Positions 55,236 to 64,000 of a stretch of DNA of 64,000 nucleotides are shown one piece after another. The stretch is from Amblyomma americanum (Eukaryota > Arthropoda > Arachnida > Ixodida > Ixodidae), in NCBI RefSeq assembly GCF_052857255.1, contig NC_135497.1, positions 179,665,745-179,729,744 on the forward strand, written 5' to 3'. The translations under genes and the position numbers were made by a program. The notes beneath the pieces were generated by a model, which did not search any database, was not told the origin of the DNA, and saw only the letters and a list, made by a program, of their open reading frames with translations. Within the stretch, counting starts at the first letter, position 1; each line of letters begins with the position of its first letter.

Positions 55236-57658
55236 AGGGGCCATGACAGCCTATTTTCACGCATACCCTGCTTATCGCCTTTAATTCCCAACAGGTTAAA
55301 TTAAATTCCCCCAATTTTCAGTTGATTCTGTGCGGTAAATATTTTTTTAACGAATTTTTTTCGTTTCTTTTGCGAACTGCTTGCTGGTCTGGCAACCTCT
55401 GATCGCTGACGTCGCGAGCGCATACACGCCACGCGTCGTCTGCTGCGAGCTGTTGAGGTGCTTGCATGCACACCGTAGACAGAGGTCGCTCGAAAAGTTT
55501 TTTTCTTTTAGCCTAGCGAAATAAAATGCATTTTCCGTGTTCTCTTTTGGGAAGCCTTCAACTTAGTACGCGAGCTGAGTGATCCTTGGGAAAGCGGACT
55601 TGCTCGTGGTGCCCACTTTTCGATTGTTGAGGAAACAGAAATCGATGGACCCCTGCTTTATTATTTACGCTTAGAAGCATGCTCTTCGTATGTTATAAGT
55701 GTGGTCTCTCTTGAGCAGCCAAGTGCTCCCGTATGTGAAAAGCAGCACGTGCCGTGCATGCCTTCACCGATGTGAGCCGTGAAAGCCGCGGTGTTTTGTA
55801 GCTAGCTACCAAGTTCTTGTCCGCTATTCATCGCTCGATAATTAAACTCAAATTATCAAAAGGTGCACTACAGTAACCTTGAGGCACGAAAGGAGCAGAG
55901 AAAAGTGCCGAGTGCGACGACTTCCGCACTGCATGTACGCCTTTGTAAGTCGAACATACATTTCCTTCCATTCATAGAACCTTTTTGCAGGAACCTAGCC
56001 AATTGCAAAACCCTACGTGACTCCAATGCTTTCACTGTCCGCACCGATGAATAGTCACCGCTGTCTAAATGAGTGCTTCGAAATAATAGTACAGCATTTT
56101 GCTGTGTGTGCGCATTGTGCCCCAGGAGTACGACGATTACGACAACTGCAGCCCCGCGCTGAGGTTGTTTACATGGCTGTGCACAAACAGTACTGCTCGT
56201 TTGCATGGCATAAAACACCAGGTGGGTTATCCTTATCTTAAATATTACGTAGTCTTGCTCACAAATTGCACTTTTACTCATTTACACACCATGATAACAC
56301 TGCAATAAGCGCCGATGATGCTATATCGCCTGCTTGGGAAACGCTTCGCGTATAGGATACCGGCGCTTTCCGCTAATTGTATCTGCTTTCTCTTATGTCA
56401 CCAACATTTAATTTTAGATCGGTTTAGCTAAAAATACGTTCGGACATTATTTGAACTAATGAAAACAACGAGATTTGTTGTTCACAGTCGATGCCGACGG
56501 CTGCTGCCGGCTGCCTTCTGCACATGCTATGCAGACCGGGTCACATATATCGGCACTTCCTCCTTATTGTACTCGCGCCCTGCGATGTAGGCAGTCGTCG
56601 CTTTGAGGGCACTGTAGCCAAAACTACACTCGACAGCTATTTGCAGGCGCTAAAACTTGCGAATTCGCTCTCCACAATCGCTGAAATCGCACACACGAAT
56701 CCTGCGTACTCGCTAGGCCTCGTCACGAAAGGGGCCGGCGGTCCACCGTCAACCGAAATTCAAGAATATGGCAAAAGTTCCTCACTGATTAGTAACAAAG
56801 TGTGAAGATATGATACGTAGCCGCTTGTTTCGCTCTTTTCGATACCGATAAGGTACACAAGAGCAGTCTTTCCGGCCGTCGCCTCACCGGGCGTGAAGCT
56901 TTCGCTCGGCCGCACAAGCCCAGGCAACGGCGGCGAGCGGCACAGTCGTGCGGCGTTTTCTGCCCTTGCCGATCGGTACTATGCGCAGGCACCGAATGAA
57001 ACCACGTCTTCGCTGCACGCACATCACGTATGTCGCCGTGGCTAGCATGAGGTCCGATAAGTTTTCAAATTCTTAAGTTTATAGAATGTCATACCAACTA
57101 GTCCCTTACCACTCCCTTCTGGTTCCCACTAAGCTGACTCTTTAACATTACTACGATACGCGATCGTTGATTGTGTTGGCGGCGGCGTCGGTCTAGCGTG
57201 ACAGACCAGTGCGTCAGCGATGGCATTTGCATACCAATCAGCCCACCGACCATCGATCGCCGTCGCATCGGCCTATAGTGTGACCGGACGCTACCTATAC
57301 CGAAGAAAAACTGTGTTACTGTTATTATCACTTTTGCGGTACCAGTCATTCATATATGGAGGACGACTGCTACTTCGATCACCCGCGAAAGTACAGGGGG
57401 GAATGAGACCTCACAGCACATATTGCAGCAACGAGAGCAGACGACGTTGCTCCGTGCATGTGCTAGTGACGTCACGAGAGCTTTCAATATGGCGGTCGCT
57501 GCCGGTGAAAGGAGTCTCCCGGTCTCAATTTCGATCATATTTTTTGGAAAATACAGTGCGTCCAGGGCAGCCAAATTTCGGAAATTGAATCATAAGATCT
57601 TGCATTAGTTACTGAAGCACAAAACTGCAATATGAAGAACGACCATGTCATGACCCCT
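55236..57658. mobile_element. 2.4 kb TTAA-flanked DNA transposon, non-autonomous
   Basis: The ends are AGGGGCCATGACA and, on the complement, AGGGGTCATGACA (one mismatch in 13). TTAA flanks both at 55232-55235 and 57659-57662. The AGGGG start with TTAA fits Kolobok-like elements better than canonical piggyBac ends (CCY...). Internal frames of up to about 137 codons show no transposase or THAP motif that I can recognise. It sits 74 bases downstream of the NCAPG2-like frame's end at 55161. Confidence 0.75.
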
Positions 57659-57662
57659 TTAA

Positions 57663-58738
57663 GGCAGTTAAAACTTCATCACAAAATGCTTTATCAAAGA
57701 AAAATGCCATGAAAAAAAAACTGATGGAGATCATGCAGACAAAAGCTATCAACACTTCTCATCCACCAGAGACAAAGGGAATTATGGTAAAAAAATCTAA
57801 CGGTCAAAAGAGAGAGAACCTTATGTACCTATGGACAGCAAGGATAACGGACAAATGAGCAGCAATATATCTCACGATAGTTGATATTTTCTGTACCCAC
57901 AGTCGCAATAATAACACTAACACAAGCTTCATGTGGACTCAGCAGTTAAACAAGTGCTTTCATTGAATGCAGCCACAGACACCAACATGGCAAGTTCATG
58001 CTCCAGCAACCCTATGCTATTGTTTGCAGTAGCATTATACCATATTGGTGCAGACCTGGCTGTACAAAGTAATACTGTCTGTCTAAACGCTCACAAAAAA
58101 TTGACTAATAAAGCCATTCTTCTGTAAAAGGAATGAGCTTTTGGGGTGGTGTTCCCACTAGAGTGTCAACCACAACGCACCACCAACAGGCACAGCTGTC
58201 CACATCCAATGTCTCATTCAGGCAATCAGAATGGTAAGCAAAGGTTATGCCATGAGATGTAGTTCAACAGGCATAGTTAAAACTGCACACCAGCCTCTAC
58301 ACAAAATTTTTCTGGCTGCATACACTTGCAGGTGCTAAGCCCTGCCTTTGACATGGCAAAATATGGGCTAATGCACTAAAATAAAAGTAAAAACCTACTT
58401 TAAGCTCGTTAAAAATATCTGTAAAAACTGACATTCCATGAACAGAACACCACAGCCATGCGACCAAAAACGTCACGCCAAGAATCAATAGCCGCAGGGC
58501 TGTGTCAGTTGGCAATCGCAAAGAGTGACACAGCCCTTTCTTTGAACAACACAAATTGTAGGAGGACATGCAAACAGATAAAAGTGCAAGCAGCTCGAGG
58601 CTTTGGTCAGGCAAAATGTGGAGCTGCATAGCCGAGCCAATGAATTGGCTGCATGAGGGGCAAATGCTGCAGCAGTCTACTCTGCAGTGCACAACACTGG
58701 CACCCAGGGTTGGCATTTCCAGCTGGCTGGAAATAAGG
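57663..58738. other. About 1.1 kb, probably TMEM170 3' UTR plus intergenic DNA
   Basis: No coding features. The part next to 58739 should be 3' UTR of the minus-strand gene; I found no minus-strand AATAAA or ATTAAA to place its end. A plus-strand AATAAA occurs at 58104-58109 without an obvious owner. Confidence 0.45.
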
Positions 58739-58869
58739 TCAGAGGGTGGCCAGGACTCGGGTGTAGGACATGACGACCGCAAACACTGTCTGCCCACAGC
58801 CCCACAACAGTGCGTAGAAGGGCATCATGTGAAACCGAGCTGCCCGGTACACACCTGCTATCACTGCAC
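58739..58869 (-). CDS. TMEM170: TMEM170-family membrane protein, last coding exon
   Basis: TMEM170 proteins are small multi-pass membrane proteins; in human cells TMEM170A affects ER sheet and nuclear envelope morphology. The minus strand reads AVIAGVYRAARFHMMPFYAL, then a membrane segment (GCGQTVFAVVMSYTRVLATL) and TGA at 58741-58739. The family's C terminus has the same layout: AGVYRAA, a short loop, and an ending in (I/V)LATL. An acceptor CCTCCATGCAG just upstream (58880-58870) makes the exon 131 nt with a split first codon. The earlier exons, with the N terminus and first membrane segments, should lie to the right. I could not find them in the remaining 5 kb, so they are probably beyond the window. 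Confidence 0.72.
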
Positions 58870-59121
58870 CTGCATGGAGGCATGTAACACCCAAATGAGC
58901 ATCGATCAAGGATGTGCACTGCAAGCAACATGGGTTTAAAAAGCCACTTTAAGATACAGCAGTATAACACTCAATGCAGAGCAATATCAAGTAAATGTGA
59001 GTAAACTCACGCATTCCTCTCATTTTCTTGCATCATACGCATACTTCTACAAGTTAATATCATGTACCCAAACACCACCAGGATGCAAGCAAGGCAGCAA
59101 TGTGGGCTAGTTGGTTGTACA

Positions 59122-59379
59122 TTTGATGGGAGTAAGTGCTACACACGGGCAAAAACGACAGCTGAAACGACAGACACAGGACAAGCGTGTACTAACAACT
59201 GAAAAGAACGAGCACGCAACACAGTTGGTGGCAATGAATTGATTGATTTGAGCATGTGCATGAAATGTATTTATGTGCCCTCATACCAGAATAAATCTCA
59301 GTTTTTAGTACGTGCTTGTCCTGTGTTCGTCGTTTCAGTTGTCGTTTTTGTCCGTGTGTAGCGCGTTATTCCCATCAAA
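59122..59379. mobile_element. 258-bp MITE with about 65-bp inverted repeats
   Basis: The left end is TTTGATGGGAGTAAGTGC, followed by ACACACGGGCAAAAACGACA. The right end is its imperfect complement. Matching blocks continue through CTGAAACGAC and ACACAGGACAAG. The centre contains an AATAAA. It has no coding capacity, and the target duplication is unclear. Confidence 0.8.
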
Positions 59380-59654
59380 CCACCAGGATGAAGCCATCAG
59401 CTCAAGATATGCACATTTGCACCGCACCCCAAGATCTATTCTCACATTTTGCATCGTCTACCTTTCTTTGCACAGCTGTTCTCACAAGTAGTGAGCCGGG
59501 AAGGCTGCCATATACATAAAACCCTTCGTTTTCAGGTTTTATTAATGCATTAGCATTAGAGAGGTCTGTGCAGGTGAAATTGGCAACCATCGTCTGTCAG
59601 CAGCCAGTGGTAGGCGGCCCATCTACCACGGTGGGCTATGAACAAACTTAGTAT

Positions 59655-59882
59655 ACTACATCAGATATACTGAACCTTGTATGGCACCTTAATAATGTAA
59701 AAAAGTTTTGTGTGTTACCTCAGATATAATAAACCTAAGTATGCCACCCCATATATAAACTTTTGTGTCTGGACCTCGGATGTAACGAACTTCGTGTGCT
59801 GTCTTCGGATACAATGAACCTAAGTACACCAACTCGGATATAACGAACTTCAGAATGTCAACCTCGAATATAACAAATGTTT
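59655..59882. repeat. Degenerate minisatellite, about 30-bp period
   Basis: Seven diverged copies of a motif close to CTCGGATATAACGAAC, at about 59661, 59721, 59751, 59777, 59806, 59835 and 59865. Spacing is 26-30 bp, with one slot skipped. Confidence 0.75.
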
Positions 59883-62139
59883 GGCTGCTAACGCATTCAA
59901 ACAATCCACTGAGGATTGCAAAAGCTTTCTTTAGCAGAATTCGGGGGCTAAAAATCTGGCATTATTTTTTCGGCTCAGATTCAGGTACAAGTCAGGTTAA
60001 TCGAAAATATTTCTATAATTATTTTTTTCCAGTGTTGTTTACTGCAGCAAAATTAATTCACTATTGACAACACTTATTTTTAGCAGGACACACATTGCTC
60101 TATTTCTTGGTCAATATTTTGTAAACAATCCAGAAATAGCAGGCTGCACAAAGAACCTCTTTACCACTAAAATATTTTAGCAATTTTTGTATTTTGTAAA
60201 ATAATTGTAATAAAAAATATATCCTTAAATTCTTACAATTATTTTGTTGCATACATTACCAATCCCATGTGGTGCACTGCTGCATCACTGCTGCACTTAT
60301 CTGCCTGTTTGTACACCGGAAAAAACATTTAACTTCATAGCAGCCATTAAGAGCTTACAACTGCCTTGGAGCAGGACGTTACTAGCGTGGGCAGTGTTTC
60401 ATACAAAGATGTCAATAATACTGTGATAAATACCTGCGTTCCGGCCTGAACTTCTACAATATACCTTTCAAACTTATGCCAAGAGTAAGTTCCACCATAG
60501 ATAACAAGGATTAAAAAGCATAAAAATCATAGGGTCATTCCACGCCAAACGTCCCAGGCGTTGCGCTCGGCCATCTCCAATTTGTTCAAAAAAATTCATG
60601 GAAACTTATCGTAATGTGAGTAAAGAAAGCCCGAGACATTTTTGCTGAAAAAAATTTATTCGTGAGGTGAGGGCAGTTTTAATATTTACAAAAGGCGGGA
60701 AAGCAGGCACTGCTCAATAATTAATAACAAGTTCAAATTTTTAGAAAACACTTTAAAAATTTTTTCCTTGACATTTGCACAGATTCCGTCTTTCAATATT
60801 ATTCGGAGCATGCAGTTTTACATGGCATAAATATTTTTTAAAAATAGAAAAAAAAGTATGAAATTCGGAAATAGCCGTTCTATTCCTCCGGATGTCTAGT
60901 ACCTATAATAAATGTTACAGGTGATGAAACTGCGTACACAGAAGTAAAAAAAATACTAAGGTTGCAAAAAATGCGTTTTGAGCCAAAAACACTCGTTAAT
61001 TTCACCTTGAGGTGGTCCAAGTAAAAATACAAACAATTGCAGGTTACGTAGAACGGTTTATTGCTTTTCATTTCTGAAATTTTTATCGAGGTAATTTTTG
61101 TTTAAAGCGAGAAAAGAATTTTTGAAGTTTAGCCCTTGGGCCGCAAGTTGCATCGTCTCTTAACGCCTCTTCACCACAGAGCACGATACTGCCGACACTG
61201 TAGCCACGCGAAATCTATAGTTCTCGTTCTTAAGCGAGGCTTGCAGGCAAGCATGGGAACGCTGAGTAGTCAAACAGGTATTCGTGCGAAAGATTTTCTT
61301 AACGATCCGGTGTTGAAACAATCCGCGAGGCAGCAGCATGAAGTGGTACCTGACCCTTGTGGCCGTCAGAGGCTCATGCCCGATTGTTTCTCATGTGATG
61401 TGTTTGTTGCATTTGATTTAATCAGTGCGATTTCTGCCTTAATACTCCAGCGACAACTGTAGACAAGCCACTATGCTTGCAAAGCATTTTCATGCGAGCG
61501 ACACACCTATGCGCTCTACACCGCCCGAGCGCTCTAGACAAGTGTGATCGACTCTGTATCTTCTAATATGACTGTACAAACTCCAACTCTGTGATAATGT
61601 AGCACAAGATGCAGAGAGAGAATTTCTTTTGCAGCCATTCATGCAATGCTGCAAATGTGAATGCATGTAGACTGGGCACCTTGCCACTGTAAAGCAAGAA
61701 ACCACACACACGTGCAAAGAGGTCACCACTACAGAATTTGCACTTTCACACTGTCTATTGTTAGTGTTCGTCACTTAAAACACAAAGGGCGGAACATCTG
61801 GAAGATGCAGGCAAGATTTTGTCCTCATAACTGTCCATATTAATGGGACAAAAATACATGGGCCCCAATGGACTCCGTGTATTTTCACTCTGTCCATTAT
61901 CCGGACAGCTAGTTTGCATATTAACACTTTAGAAAAAGACTGGTCTCCAGAAAAACTATCCATAACTCGAGTTGTCCATACTAACGGGGGTCTTATAAAC
62001 ATGCCATGGCTGTGAATTCCCGTAAATGCATTATGCAATGACTACAACCTTTTTATAGGTGAGAGTTTATATGCACATTTAATTTACTGGCATGTGCTTG
62101 GTTTTCGACCTGCATGCATTAATAGATGTAACTGTAAAC
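59883..62139. other. 2.3 kb repeat-rich DNA, no gene recognised
   Basis: AT-rich. The block from 60531 (GGGTCATTCCACGCCAAACG) to about 61140 looks like an old repeat, but its boundaries are not visible. Around 61830-61990 a CTGTCCAT(A)TTAA-type motif recurs three or four times as a decayed minisatellite. Confidence 0.4.
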
Positions 62140-62290
62140 CAGGGGTTCTCAAACTGGGTTCCGCTGAACCCCTGGGGTTCCTTGGAGTGTTTTTTGTTAT
62201 TTCCCATGCCCCTAAATCCCTGCATGCCTTAACCCCAACCTTACCTTTCATTATTGATTTAATTTTGGCCATTTCTTAAGGTGCTATGTG
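62140..62290 (+). mobile_element. Possible hAT-type MITE fragment
   Basis: Starts CAGGGGTTCTCAAAC, which matches the terminal pattern of many hAT elements. It is followed by GAACCCCTGGGGTTCC, itself a short inverted repeat. The opposite end and the 8-bp duplication were not found. Confidence 0.35.
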
Positions 62291-62463
62291 CCCCTCCATT
62301 TTATAACACATTTCTCACTCATACTGCACAGTCTACGGCAATGCATGCTTTCAAGCTCAAAGGGAACCGAGGATCTGATTGATTCCAGCTAGGCAGAGTC
62401 TGAATTAAAGGCAGCCTTTTTAATACACCTTACATTGACAAAACAAAAGTGTCAGTTCAAATA

Positions 62464-62518
62464 AAAAAGGTTTGAATTAAGCGAGTTCAAATTAACGAAG
62501 TTCAAATTAACGAAAGTC
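62464..62518. repeat. Short tandem repeat, about 18-bp period
   Basis: About three copies of a motif close to GAAGTTCAAATTAAC, spaced 16-18 bp. Similar in style to the array at 59655. Confidence 0.65.
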
Positions 62519-64000
62519 CACTGTGCTTTTGTGTAGCTGAACATTCAACAAGGCGATTAACAATGCCCATCAAAGTTACTTGCAAGAAGTGAAAGACAGA
62601 TCCTACTATTCGCAAGCCCTTGAGCTCAGGACTGCTGATGTTATTTCTGCCTTATCAGAGATCTTTAGAATAGGGGACATAAGCTTACAGGCCCCTATTC
62701 GCACTGCGTATCGTGACTTTGTGGCGTGTATTTGCAACAGCTTTAGAATAGGGGGCCTGCCACATCTGTATGGCCTTAGTCGCTTGTAGCACCATTTTGG
62801 CTGAAAACTGAAGGGCTAAATACTAAATATTCTGAATTTTATTCACCCTTTCATTTAGGTCAACATGAAAAAAAGCAGTAACATATAATAAAAGCAACTT
62901 TGTGTAAAATTAAATAGCTAGTAACCCCGTTTTATAAAGTAAGAAATATCACCCTGTTCAAACATTATGTGCTTTCTGAAATCATATCTCTATGGAAATC
63001 AAACAGAGCCTACTCTCCAAGCCTAGCAGCTGAACAAGGCCATAAAAAATGTTAAAATTTGTCGCGCTTGATCGCTAGACTTATGTGGTGTGGCATCTTG
63101 ACGCAAACAGCTTCATGCACCATTCATGTGCCACAAATGTGAGACACGGTAAAGTGGCAATGACAAATTAGTGGCGAGATGAGCAGCCCTCACTTCAACT
63201 GACGGCACTATGTTGCCTGATCCTATCCAACGTTAGGGGGCCACGCTATTTCACCAGTTTTAGGCCTTTGGGTTCTACGTGTGCACACTGGTGGCCAGTT
63301 ATTCTCCTATCCCCGTAAGTGATAGGGTAACCCTATTATAAAACCTTGTCATTTAATTCAGGGCACAGTGTTTTATTTTGCAACCAATTTATGCGAACAT
63401 GTCATGCATGCAAATTACCTCCAGCAAGCAGTAAGTAGAACTGTTTACTAGTTGAAAATTTGGTTTTTTACTTTTTTTTTCAGTTGCAAGCCATAATAAA
63501 ATCTAGATTTGCTACTTCACTTTTCTTGGGCCTCCTGGGTACAGCAAATTGAACCCATTATTACCAGCATCTTCAAACTGTAATTCTTTTCTCCCATCTC
63601 TTCTTTCTTTCATGTTACAAATGATTGGGTTTGATCAGGTTTCATGTTACAAATGCAGATATTCTTATGTAAAAAACTATGCTGCTGAACAGCCGAGCAC
63701 AGGAAGAATATAAACATCTGTGCCGGTTTTGTTGTTCTAATTGAAAAAGCAGGTGGCTTAATAAATGCCAGCTAGATGAACAAAACCAACACGAGCTAGC
63801 TTTTTCAACAATACTGTAAGAAAGTAAGAATAGGTCAGTCAACAAACACAGAAAATCAAAGCCAGAATGACTAGGGAAGGCATGCAAAAAAAAATATAGG
63901 ATGTTCAAAGACAGGCATTACAGATAAAAAAAAATACCAAGAGCAGTAGACAAGTCACTGTAAATAAGTTATGCGGTCAGGCAGACACAAACGGTGAGAA
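62519..64000. other. 1.5 kb at the window end, no gene recognised
   Basis: Short frames only. TTTAGAATAGGGG occurs twice (62661 and 62742), with CCCCTATTC between, suggesting a decayed foldback. No TMEM170 upstream exon was found on the minus strand here. Confidence 0.4.

Noticed and set aside
58297..58797. 166-codon minus-strand frame overlapping the TMEM170 exon
   Set aside because: It is in a different frame from the conserved AGVYRAA...LATL reading. The latter matches a known family and has a splice acceptor.

Overview
The window is eukaryotic nuclear DNA, almost certainly from an ixodid (hard) tick. Genes are split by GT-AG introns, and most non-coding DNA is transposon debris. Several copies of a tRNA-derived SINE of the Ruka type described from Rhipicephalus are present, with an intact box A (near GTGGCTCAGTGGTTAGGGCG) and box B (GGTTCGAACCC). 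There are no bacterial operons, CRISPR arrays or rRNA genes.

Bases 1 to about 43,427 are a tandem array with a 19.34-19.39 kb unit: 1-19,394, 19,395-38,735, then a partial unit to 43,427. Each unit carries one seven-exon beta-tubulin gene on the + strand. Copy A is cut by the window edge (codon 121 to stop, 1-2761). Copies B (8493-22155) and C (27838-41466) are complete, and each predicts a 443-residue protein. The copies share every TE insertion and differ mainly by scattered point changes, homopolymer lengths, a (TA)n length difference and a few short indels. The 5.7 kb between copies holds two LINE 3' fragments, (TA)n and (GAT)n tracts, one full and one degenerate SINE, and a TATA-type promoter. 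Intron 3 (8.4 kb) holds more SINEs, a 110-bp palindrome, an inverted repeat pair and an antisense, frameshifted transposon-like gene.

The array's homology stops inside a LINE fragment, where a 3.46 kb CAG/GCA trinucleotide tract begins (43,433-46,891). To its right is single-copy DNA. An LTR element with TG...CA ends (48,633-53,037) lacks gag-pol, carries an unrecognised coding-like segment, and is interrupted by a 2.26 kb DNA transposon with 8-bp target duplications. Next come a 445-bp TTAA-flanked MITE, an intronless condensin-II NCAPG2-like reading frame (53,966-55,161), and a 2.4 kb TTAA-flanked element. The last coding exon of a TMEM170-family membrane protein lies on the minus strand (58,739-58,869). 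The remaining 5 kb is repeat-rich and no gene is recognised there.

The most notable signals are the near-identical beta-tubulin array ending at a giant CAG tract, and the NCAPG2-like frame, whose two halves are in permuted order relative to the vertebrate protein. Both could be biology or assembly and copying events, and both can be tested directly. All assignments rest on reading the sequence and on recalled family features; no database search was run.
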